From Chrysoperla carnea (lineage: Eukaryota > Arthropoda > Insecta > Neuroptera > Chrysopidae), in NCBI RefSeq assembly GCF_905475395.1, contig NC_058338.1, positions 98,441,435 to 98,505,434 of the forward strand: 64,000 nt of DNA, in the 5' to 3' direction. The notes under the pieces are model-generated. The model did no database searches. It was given only the letters and a program-made list of their open reading frames with translations, and was not told where the DNA came from. Shown here piece by piece: positions 12,893 to 22,418 of this stretch. How positions within the stretch are numbered: the stretch's first letter is position 1; each line of letters opens with the position of its first letter. The position numbers and the translations under genes are program-made.

Positions 12893-13574
12893 ATACTTAA
12901 AGTTCTAACCGACAGGAAAAGTCGAGAACAAAATCATTGAAGATAGAAATTTGATTTATTCTAAAAGATTTCTAAAGCAAAATCTACTAAATTTTTTCTT
13001 GCCTATGTTCCTATTCATATTTTAAGTATTTCGATACATATATCTCGGTTAAGGGTGTACGAGCGCTAGGACAAAGGCTCGTTTTCTGAAGTCTAAATCA
13101 ATTCTGAATTTTACGGGGTGTATTTTTACGGGGTGGCTCGATTATTTAAGTCTGTAGCGGCGCTACGGTAGGGTGCGGTTGGGCGATCGTTGAGGGCACC
13201 TGATAAAAAGGGTGCACAGCCGTCCCTTTGTTTCGTATCGCTCATAGTTCGAGGTCTATTTACTCGTAAATTCTTTGAATTAAGCGAAAAAATCTGAATG
13301 TTGGCAACACATAAATGAAACGCAGTATCTTTGAATATTTATTTTGGAACTAGCAACAGAGTGAGAACCACTTCTCAAAGAAGGTTAAGAAGGATAATAA
13401 ATGAGAGAACATGATTATTAATGTCTTAATATACAATATAATATCCTGGCATGTATTTACAACATAATAATTGCCATTTAATAAATATTATTTAATAATT
13501 AAACTTTACTAACCTGTGATACATGTCTACTTTCTAAAAAAAATATCCGTAAAAGAGCATTTCTTGTAATGTAT
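12893..13574. other. Gene-free stretch
   Basis: A less AT-rich patch at 13,050-13,270 (TACGGGGTG repeated twice) stands out. No coding signal. Confidence 0.5.
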
Positions 13575-14741
13575 ACCTGTCAGTGAGTCAACTGGTGAAA
13601 GACTGAGTGAAGTTATTATTAATGTTTTAAATAAATACGAACTGGAATTGGACGATTGTAGGGATCAGGGTTACGGCAACGAGGCGAATTCAAAAGGAAA
13701 AAATATTGGGGTACAAATGAGAATTCTCAACATAAGCTCCTTAGCTGTTTATGTACCGTGTGACTGCCATAGCTACAATCTAGTACTATGCGATGCCGCT
13801 AAGTCATCCGTAAAATCAGTCACTTTGTTTGGAATACTTCAGGGGTTGTTCACATTGTTTTCAGCTTCTGTTCATCGATGGAAAATTCTAACCGATCACT
13901 TGGGACTATATACTATAAAAAAGCTGAGTGGGACACGTTGGGAAGCAAGAATGCAGTGTTAAAGCAGTCCGTTATCAAATTAGTGCTATCCATGATGCTT
14001 TAATTACTTTGGCCATTGAAACTCTGATGTTCAAGTGTCTCGTGAAATTGAACCTGTGTTTTTAGGGATACAATAAGAATTCGATGTGTTAAGCACCAAG
14101 CTGGTGAAATTGCACACAATGACCCTAACTTCTGCAAAAAACATTGAGGTTGAATTTTTCAACGGTCTTTTGGACACCTCATGAATTCCAGTTAATGAAA
14201 GGTTCGAACAGTGAAATGAGTACTCGTAATCTTGGTATTTGAACAATATCAAAGAGATTCCGGAAAAACCCGAATCTTTTGTACAATATTAAACATATTC
14301 CGGAAAAACCCGACTTTGTCAAACTCTGTGGTGATCTCCAATTAAAATTAACTGTAGACTCTAAATCAGACATAGATGGTTGTATGTGGTGTGATGAACT
14401 CGTAAGCCTGATGAACTGGTGAGTCCTTTTTACCAGATCAAAATGTGGTTACTCCTATTTTTATTTTAAATTTCATCAAAGATCGCAACTTACAAGAACT
14501 GTATCCAAATGTATGGATAGCATTGCGAATATTATTGACTATACCTGTAACGGTTGCTAGTGGAAAGAGGATATTTTCAAAGCTGAAGCAGATAAAAACC
14601 TATCTTCGATCAACAATATCTCAATCTAGATTGTAAAAATTTGCTAATTTTTCAATTGAAAACGAAATTGCTGAAAACATCGACTTGGATGACCTTATAA
14701 AAGAGTTTGTTGATAGAAGGGCCAGAAAAGTAAAATTTTAA
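13575..14741 (+). pseudogene. hAT transposase remnant (ZMYM-like)
   Basis: The decayed frame starts near 13,575 (PVSESTGERLSEVIINVLNK). It goes on with a block of the RNase H-like catalytic region: DCRDQGYGNEANSKGKNIGV, then PCDCHSYNLVLCDAAKSS and SASVHRWKIL..LSGTRWEAR. Frames break after 13,962. The C-terminal dimerisation region returns at 14,470-14,741 (ELYPNVWIALRILLTIPVTV, then SGKRIFSKLK) and ends at a stop. Stops and shifts make it non-functional. Terminal repeats were not found. Confidence 0.75.
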
Positions 14742-14793
14742 TAAATAATTATTTTTTTTAATAAATGGGTATTTCATTATATCTTTTCCCTAT

Positions 14794-15303
14794 TATACTA
14801 TGTATATATATAGTATATTAAGTTTAGTCCCAAGTTTGTAACGCTTAAAAATAATGATGCTAGGAAAAAAATTTTGTCATAGGTGTTCATAAAATTACCT
14901 AATTAGTCCATTTCCAGTTGTCCGTCCGTCCGTCCGTCTGTGGACACGATAACTCAAAAACGAAAAAAGGTCAGGACGTAAAAATTGAGGTCAAGTTCGT
15001 AAATGAGCATCATAGGTCAATTGGGTCTTGTAAACCGTTAGAGACAGAACAAAAGTTTAAATATAAAAAATGTTCCTTATCAAAAATTAAACAACTTTTG
15101 TTTGTAACATTTTTTCGTAAACATCGCTGTTTACCCGTGACGGCGCCAAATAGGCGGAAATTTTATAATATGTACTATACTTGATTAACAGTTATGTATG
15201 TGTCACATGTTTGTATGTGTAATGTGATAAAGAAATCAACACTGACTATGCATGGTATTTCAACAATTAACTCAGTCAATTGTTTGTTATCACTTGTTTT
15301 AGT
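14794..15303 (+). repeat. Dispersed repeat A, copy 2
   Basis: Same order of blocks as copy 1 but with a short internal deletion after GATAACTCAAAAACGAAAAA. It lies just downstream of the hAT remnant. Confidence 0.7.
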
Positions 15304-16548
15304 ATGATGAATTATTGATGATGAATTATGTTATAACTTGACAATAAAAGTAAGAATACAATTTTCTGGATTCGATATCTGGAGTAATTTTCAAAATATC
15401 GAAAACTATAAATTTTCTTTATTCGGATTCAATACTTGGAAAACCAAGGCAGATATTGAACAATTTTATTCTTATTTTTCGTCTGGAGTAATTAAGTTAT
15501 AACAAAATTTATGATCAAAGTTGAAAATAGGACACAAATAATTTAAAACACAAGTCTAAACTTGCCTTGGCGCTCGTCTTACCTTAACACATTCCTTTTT
15601 TCATAGTAAAAGTTGCGCTCAAACCGTCAATAAATTAACAACGAGTATAACATACATTATTTATATAATACAAAAGTTTATCGAGGGAATTGGGGGGAAA
15701 ATGGATATTCTTTATTTTAGTTCGTCTATAGAAGCCATTTGCTGGCCTGCATTGTTACAGATTGCTATGCATTGTTTAAATGCAAAAATTTTCAAAAGCG
15801 TAATCAATTTTAGGTGTCAATCCTAGTAGCTTATTTGATTATGCGTAACCAATTCCGTTCGCAGTATGCCTAGGGTAGCGGGTTCGATTCCCGCCGTCAA
15901 AACAAAAGTTAATTTAATGAATGGTTGTGATGAATTAACCTAATCTAACCTAACTTAACCTAACCTAGGTGTACAAATTAATATTCAATTTTATTTAGTG
16001 TTTAATTTTCATATATTTCACTGTAATTACAATTAAACATTCTTATTACATGAATTTTACTTATAAATAGACAGGGCCATATTCAGGGTGTCTGTTTTAA
16101 GTTGGCATATACTTGAAACTCAAAAAAAACTTTTATCGATAAAAATGCTTCAAGCTTTATCACAATGTAGACTGGATTCATCAAAGTCAGTAATTGTAAT
16201 TTGATTCTTTGATGGCAGCAAGTTTCTTTGCTAGAAACAAGGATTTTTGTGCAGCGGAGCTTACAAACGTAAAAATATACTTATAAGTTTTCACGAATTT
16301 ACTTATAGTAACAGTTTTATTACGAAATTCACATAAAAAAGCTGTTTTTTCTCCAGTATAAATTTGGTCTGGTTGAATTAAACTGCTTCTATCAATTTTA
16401 CCATAAATTTCACATGAAAAAGGTTTATGTTGAAATATGAATTCGTTTATGTTGAAATTAAAGTGATTTTTCAAGCAAATGTTTTATCACAAACAGTTAT
16501 ATTAAATACAGATACTGATTATTTTAAAATACAAGTAATCATTTTTGT
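15304..16548. other. Gene-free stretch apart from the SINE copy
   Basis: Holds the truncated SINE (15,840-15,967). The 95-codon minus-strand ORF at 16,187-16,474 shows no known motif. Confidence 0.5.
15840..15967 (+). mobile_element. Truncated copy of the same SINE
   Basis: It matches the SINE at 44,790 from just after box A (GTAACCAATTCCGTTCGCAG) through box B (GGTTCGATTCC) and the first body segment, then ends in CCTAA-type repeats. Box A is missing. Confidence 0.68.
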
Positions 16549-16621
16549 TCGTCGCATCAATATTTTAAGCTCTAGTTACAAACTTGGGCTAAACTTAGTA
16601 TAACTTGAAATATTTCATATA
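16549..16621 (-). repeat. Repeat A fragment, interrupted by the TIR/Penelope nest
   Basis: Reverse-orientation start of repeat A (TTACAAACTTGGGCTAAACT). Its remaining end, CATATACATGGTATAAAA, is found beyond the inserted TIR element at 20,999-21,016. Confidence 0.6.
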
Positions 16622-16816
16622 TCGCAACCAACTAGTTTAATTAGCCGTTCAATTAACAGCCTACTAAACCTAACGCCTACAACATTTAATTAACCGGCTG
16701 GCTGATGTTTAGTCTCAGTATTCACAGTCTGACGTGAGGAACTTAACGTACCAGTCGCGTAAAGTTATATTATCGTAATTGATTGTAGAGAGCTTTACTT
16801 TGTGGAACTCCATAAT

Positions 16817-17479
16817 AGGTTTTGAAGGAATAACTTCCAAATTTTCTTTGCTTAGTCCACTGTTTTATTTATAAATTAATAATTTAAATTATTATTACAG
16901 ACATGTTTCGTCTAAACTTAGACATTTTCAATGTGAAGTATAATTTAATGTTGATCGCTTTTTATACAGCAATTTTTTGTGACGTATTCATATGGAATGT
17001 GTACCAAAATTAACAAGTTTAATTTTTGTTTTCAAGAAACATTTACAAGGTGAAATACCTTTGTGTCAAATTAAGATAAAAATTGTTAAAATATTAAGAA
17101 ATTAGATAACAATAGATAAAAATGATTAGAGTAGATAAAATATTTGCATAGAATAAATAACAGTTTTGAGAAGATAAAATTAAATAAAATAGATCACAGA
17201 TAGGTTAAAATAGTTAAAAGAACAAATAAAAGAATAAATAAATCGATAAAAGAGTAAATAAAATAAATAGGTAAAAGAATAAATACAATAATAGATAAAA
17301 AGATAAAAAGAAGTTAAAAATCTATGATCTTTCCGTTAAAATTGAGTTTAGGTACATAAAATAATAGGTTAGCTATCGGATTATGTCGAAAAAGGTCGAG
17401 TAATAGTCTGTTTGGTCATTAAGTAATGTTGATGAACCTCTCTTGTGTTTATAAATCTCGATAGCCTCCCATAAATTTA
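16817..17479. repeat. 5' inverted arm of the Penelope-like element
   Basis: Reverse complement of 19,560-20,222 over its whole length; I found only one or two mismatches near the outer end. It contains an A-rich stretch of GATAAA-like words (17,085-17,330). Confidence 0.88.
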
Positions 17480-17500
17480 AAAACAGCGAAAACACAATGG

Positions 17501-19666
17501 TTGAAGGAAGAAGCCAAATCTTGGTTTGAGAAAAGAAATAACGTAATGATTTATGTCAAAATATTACACAGTGAGTTAGTTTTCAAACTACATCGTCTTG
17601 AATTTGATCAGCTAGATGATCAAACTAGAACAAAAATAAGTGAGTACATTTATAAAATATACATTAAACAAAAAAACAAACTGGACAGACTATCAAACAC
17701 TAAATTCAATAATAGTCAAAGTGTCAATTTTACACCACTCACCACGTTTACAAAACGGACAATAAATCTTACGGATGTGACATTTGACAAACAAGAAATG
17801 CATTTATTGGACAAAGGCCTTCAATACGCACCAAAATTAAATTTCAAAAATAAGAAAGAAATTTTAATTGTTGATTCAGAAATTTCACTAAAAAATCAAC
17901 CAAATAATCTTTCAAAAGAAAAAATTAAAGAAGCGATAAGAATGACACCAGAAATTGGCAACAAAGAAATATCAAAAACAATAAATTCGCTAAAAACAAA
18001 AATCGAAGACAACAACCTGATCTTAACCAAAGCTGATAAAGGTGGTTCAACTATAATTATAAAAAAGCAAGTATATATCAACAAAGTGGCGGACTTTATT
18101 GAAAAAGAACGAGTCCAGAGGGAGAAATCAGATCCAACAAATAAATACCAAGAAGAAATAAAAGAAATAATCCAAAACTGTCAATCTCTTTTTAGTGCAG
18201 CAGATAAATATCGGTTAACAGATATGAATCCGAGAGCACCTGTACTTTACGGACTAGTAAAAATTCATAAAGACACAGCACCAATACGTCCAGTTGTGTC
18301 ATACATTGGTTGTCCTTCATATAAGCTGTCGAAACATCTAGGTTCTATTTTAAAATCCGAACTAGATCTTTTCCATAAACACAGTGTAAAAAATTCAATA
18401 GAACTAACAGAAAAACTTAAAAACTTTAAAATGGAAAAAGGATATAAATTGGCTTCACTAGATATTTGTAACATGTTTGGAAACATACAAACTCCAGAAT
18501 GCATAGCCATTATTTCGGATCTTTTGGAAAAGAAGAACGTCAATCCGATTAAAAGAACTGAAATAACAAGAGCGTTACGGACTATCCTAAAACAAAATTA
18601 TTTTTTGTTCAACAACAAAATATATAGAGCGACGGCTGGCCTAGCCATGGGATCACCTCTCAGTCCTTTGTTAGCTGATATTTATATGAACAATTTTGAG
18701 GAATCTATCTTAAACTCGAACCGGGCCCGACAACACATAAAATTCTGGTACAGATATGTGGATGACATAATTATATGTTTCGACGGTACAGATAGACAAT
18801 TGGATAATTTTTTAGAATACATTAACACCCTAAATTCTAAAATTAACTTCACGTTAGAAAAAGAACTAAACTGCGAGATCAACTTCTTGGACTTAAAAAT
18901 TTCAAATATAGGCAACAAATTGGAATATGATATATATAGGAAACCCACATTCTCGGACATCACGATTCCCAGTGATTCTCTACACCCAATTAATCAAAAA
19001 ATGGCTGCCTACCAATCAATGGTTCATAGAGCTCTAACTACACCATTGTCCACAGGAAATTTCCAAAAAGAAATTAACACCATAAAAACCATTGCAATTA
19101 ATAATGGATTCGAAACAACAATGGTAGACCGAATATTAAAAAAGCAGCAAAGAAAAATCGCTTTAAATGCAGTACACCAAACAGTCATTACTAAACCCAC
19201 ACAGTTTAAAGTTTTAACGTATTACGGACGCACATCGGACAAAATTAAAAATGAAATTCAAAAATTAGGAATTAATGTTGCATTCAAGGCACCAATAAAA
19301 CTGGGCGACATTATCATAAATAATAAACAAAAAGAGGACAAATTAAACAAATCTGGGGTATACAAATTACGGTGTAAAGATTGTACTGGTGTTTACATAG
19401 GTCAATCTGGGAGAAGTTTTAAGGTGAGAAAAAGTGAGCATTGGAGATATTGGAGGAAGAAGACGGGTGAATCAGCATTTGCGAATCATCTGATACAAGA
19501 AGGCCACATTCCGGATCAAAAAATAGAAATTCTACATGTTGCACAAAAGGGTCAAAAATTAAATTTATGGGAGGCTATCGAGATTTATAAACACAAGAGA
19601 GGTTCATCAACATTACTTAATGACCAAACAGACTATTACTCGACCTTTTTCGACATAATCCGATAG
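17501..19666 (+). CDS. Penelope-like reverse transcriptase with GIY-YIG endonuclease
   Basis: A 721-codon uninterrupted ORF. The reverse transcriptase has the region GLAMGSPLSPLLADIYM followed by the catalytic YVDD at about residues 419-422. A C-terminal GIY-YIG endonuclease has GVY near 619 and YIG near 633, preceded by a CKDC pair and followed by conserved histidines, as in the CCHH motif of Penelope/Poseidon elements. These proteins nick DNA and prime reverse transcription at the target. The frame opens after a stop at 17,462; no ATG precedes residue 16, so the start is uncertain (the drawn start is TTG). No internal stop or frameshift is seen, so the protein may be active. The last codons lie in the 3' inverted arm. 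Confidence 0.92.
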   Translation: MKEEAKSWFEKRNNVMIYVKILHSELVFKLHRLEFDQLDDQTRTKISEYIYKIYIKQKNKLDRLSNTKFNNSQSVNFTPLTTFTKRTINLTDVTFDKQEMHLLDKGLQYAPKLNFKNKKEILIVDSEISLKNQPNNLSKEKIKEAIRMTPEIGNKEISKTINSLKTKIEDNNLILTKADKGGSTIIIKKQVYINKVADFIEKERVQREKSDPTNKYQEEIKEIIQNCQSLFSAADKYRLTDMNPRAPVLYGLVKIHKDTAPIRPVVSYIGCPSYKLSKHLGSILKSELDLFHKHSVKNSIELTEKLKNFKMEKGYKLASLDICNMFGNIQTPECIAIISDLLEKKNVNPIKRTEITRALRTILKQNYFLFNNKIYRATAGLAMGSPLSPLLADIYMNNFEESILNSNRARQHIKFWYRYVDDIIICFDGTDRQLDNFLEYINTLNSKINFTLEKELNCEINFLDLKISNIGNKLEYDIYRKPTFSDITIPSDSLHPINQKMAAYQSMVHRALTTPLSTGNFQKEINTIKTIAINNGFETTMVDRILKKQQRKIALNAVHQTVITKPTQFKVLTYYGRTSDKIKNEIQKLGINVAFKAPIKLGDIIINNKQKEDKLNKSGVYKLRCKDCTGVYIGQSGRSFKVRKSEHWRYWRKKTGESAFANHLIQEGHIPDQKIEILHVAQKGQKLNLWEAIEIYKHKRGSSTLLNDQTDYYSTFFDIIR

Positions 19667-20222
19667 CTAACCTATTATTTTATGTACCTAAACTCAATTT
19701 TAACGGAAAGATCATAGATTTTTAACTTCTTTTTATCTTTTTATCTATTATTGTATTTATTCTTTTACCTATTTATTTTATTTACTCTTTTATCGATTTA
19801 TTTATTCTTTTATTTGTTCTTTTAACTATTTTAACCTATCTGTGATCTATTTTATTTAATTTTATCTTCTCAAAACTGTTATTTATTCTATGCAAATATT
19901 TTATCTACTCTAATCATTTTTATCTATTGTTATCTAATTTCTTAATATTTTAACAATTTTTATCTTAATTTGACACAAAGGTATTTCACCTTGTAAATGT
20001 TTCTTGAAAACAAAAATTAAACTTGTTAATTTTGGTACACATTCCATATGAATACGTCACAAAAAATTGCTGTATAAAAAGCGATCAACATTAAATTATA
20101 CTTCACATTGAAAATGTCTAAGTTTAGACGAAACATGTCTGTAATAATAATTTAAATTATTAATTTATAAATAAAACAGTGGACTAAGCAAAGAAAATTT
20201 GGAAGTTATTTCTTCAAAACCT
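19560..20222. repeat. 3' inverted arm of the Penelope-like element
   Basis: Partner of the 5' arm. It includes the last part of the ORF and ends one base into the right-hand copy of the 13-bp target duplication. Confidence 0.88.
20108..20139 (+). ncRNA. Degenerate hammerhead-ribozyme-like motif in the Penelope arm
   Basis: The stem GTCTA/TAGAC with loop AGTT is followed by GAAA, in the place and spacing of hammerhead stem II. The upstream core reads TTGAAAA instead of CTGANGA, so cleavage activity is doubtful. Hammerhead motifs are known from Penelope-like terminal repeats. The mirror copy lies at 16,900-16,931 on the minus strand. Confidence 0.4.
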
Positions 20223-20267
20223 TATATTATCGTATATAAGTCAATATTATCGTAGTTTAAATATGCA

Positions 20268-20423
20268 TAGACCTTTTCATTTCAATTACGATTCATTATT
20301 GTTTCGTACAGTCAGTAATAAGTTAGACAAAGATACAAGATATTTGTTTTTCATTTTATCACATTAGTTTTTTAACAAACTGTCGGAAACAAAAGGTAAT
20401 CACTTTTTTAATGAAAAGGTCTA
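20268..20423. mobile_element. TA-flanked MITE, copy 1
   Basis: Ends are TAGACCTTTTCAT and ATGAAAAGGTCTA, with TA at both borders as in Tc1/mariner-type MITEs. A related copy lies at 28,703-28,892 with the same ends and the same inner TGTTTCG..ACAGT motif. Confidence 0.65.
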
Positions 20424-21679
20424 TTAAAATCTTGATCGATACTTTTAATATATTTTTTAGTTACTTTTGTGAAAATTAATTTGTCAGTTCAATAAAAAAA
20501 TAGAACTGTCAAATCAAATCAAATAGCTAAGGAGTTAAGATGTTATAATATAAAAAAATATCACCAATTGTTATTTAACTTGTTTATTTAAGTAATTATA
20601 ATATAAAAAATATCACATCTTGTTATTTAGTAATAATCCATAGCCGTCCTACGCTTTCCAGACTCGTGGTCCCCTAAGCTTTTTTTATGTTTTAAATTTA
20701 AATTTAAATTTAAAAGTCAGTCACAGCTAAATTATCATTATTTTTGTCACTTGCCTCTACAACATTGTTGCTTGCCGAAGCCATATTGTTTTCTCGCTAG
20801 GTGCAGTACTGCACGTGTTCACAACCTGAAATGAGCAACTTATATCTAGGCGAATAATTAAACGCTATCCATCCAAGACATTTGCCTAGCTGTTTTATTG
20901 AATGACTGAATATATTTAGGCCGCTAGTTGAAAGACACCGTTTAGTAAATAGGCTAGGCTGTTAATTGAATGGCTAATTATAAGCTAGTTGGTTGCGACA
21001 TATACATGGTATAAAAACTGTAAATAGGTTGAAAAAATCCGAAAAATTCTTAATTCGAAAATAGATAAAATTATATGAAGATATAAAAAGTTTCATCCAC
21101 ATACACCATTTGAAAAATAAAATTTATTTATGTTTTAAAATCGAGTGTGAGCAAAATACTCGATTTTAAATGAAAATGAGATAAATTTTTTAATATTTTA
21201 AATACATAATTATTGCAAATTGCTTTTATTGCATTTTGCATACATTCCAATTAATTTATTGCATCTGGCTTGCCGCAATCAATGTAACGGATTCAGTAAT
21301 CAGTTCCTGATTTATGTATTTTTTTTCAATATTCCAGTAATTACAATTTATTCCCCATTCATGTCCAAAAGAATGCCATAATGCTTGTTGTATTCTAGAC
21401 TTAATGCACATAAAAAAATGAGGGAATCTTTGTTGATTTCTAGCGAAAATGGAACCCAGTTGAAATGTCCCAACTAATAAAGAATGTTCAGTGGCCTTAG
21501 TTAATCAATTAGCGTTTTGGTTCAGGTGTCAGAGAGGTTTCGGTGGTATATTAAGATCGAGAGGTTCACCAAGGTATATTTTTCTCAATCCTAATTTCGA
21601 GCATGGGATATTAAATTTTAACAAAAATAGTGTGTATTTCAACCAGTTATTCAGCTTGGTGTCTATCTAATTTTTGCTT

Positions 21680-21912
21680 ATACCATATGAAAAATATCAA
21701 GGTATACAAAGTTCAGTCCCAAGTTTGTAACACTTAAAAATATTGATGCTACGAACAAAATTTTGGTATATACGTTCATAAAATCAGCTAATTAGTTTAT
21801 TTCCGGCTGTCCGCCTGATAACGCGATAACTCAACCACGAAAAGAGATGTCAAACTGAAATTTTTATAGCGTATACAGAATTTAAAAAGTAAGATTGAGT
21901 TCGTTAATGATT
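21680..21912 (+). repeat. Repeat A, diverged partial copy
   Basis: Retains CCCAAGTTTGTAACACTTAA, the CCGGCTGTCCG region and GCGATAACTCAACCACGA; truncated at the 3' side. Confidence 0.6.
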
Positions 21913-22418
21913 TTCCCCGCAAGAACTACGGGTATTAGAAAAATTTTATCAAAACTTTGTTTATTTAATAATTAAAAATTGTTCGTCAAATTCCAATATC
22001 TCCATTCCTGGTTGACAGCGTAAACCTGGTTCAAATCTTACATTTTTTAGTTATACTTCTTTAGGCGCATTATGGAAAAATAATGAGAGTGAGTTTTCAT
22101 GATGCGCGCGCACAGGATGACACAAAAACTACTTGTTGAAGATAATTACAAATGTTTTAACACCATGAAGTTAGTCAATAAATGAAATATCATTCACAAT
22201 AGACAAGAATAGGTAGATGACAGATTAAGTGTCATCTATGAATATAATAGATAAGTTAACTGTAATCTGTATTATATGTTTACATTATTTATAAATTATT
22301 ATATTTGTTATTACCGAAAAAGCATACCCTCTTAATCGCGTACATAAGTACACGCATATGCTTTTCTTTCATGTTACGGTTAAATAAATACAAATATGCC
22401 TTAATTATTAGGAATTCA

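Larger units (their letters stand above)
16778..20221 (+). mobile_element. Penelope-like retroelement with inverted arms
   Basis: A 3,444-bp element with one long ORF flanked by two arms of 663 bp (16,817-17,479 and 19,560-20,222) that are near-perfect reverse complements. A 39-bp unpaired extension sits on the 5' side. Penelope-like elements often carry such terminal repeats (pseudo-LTRs) with a 30-40 bp extension on one of them. A 13-bp direct repeat TTATATTATCGTA flanks the element (16,765-16,777 and 20,222-20,234) and reads as its target-site duplication. The 3' arm starts inside the ORF, so the last ~35 codons are also present, inverted, upstream. Intact ORF and matching arms point to recent insertion. 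Confidence 0.88.
16622..20998. mobile_element. TIR element that hosts the Penelope insertion
   Basis: Ends read TCGCAACCAACTAG and CTAGTTGGTTGCGA. The terminal inverted repeats run about 65 bp (16,622-16,688 and 20,934-20,998). CATATA flanks both sides and fits a 6-bp target duplication. Without the Penelope insert the element would be about 0.9 kb and shows no coding sequence, so it looks non-autonomous. I cannot name the superfamily. Confidence 0.72.

Noticed and set aside
16187-16474. 95-codon ORF as a host gene
   Set aside because: No recognisable motif, AT-driven composition, no splice context or neighbours that support coding.
16817-20222. LTR retrotransposon reading of the 16.8-20.2 kb element
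   Set aside because: The terminal repeats are inverted, not direct, and the ORF has a GIY-YIG endonuclease instead of protease/RNase H/integrase.
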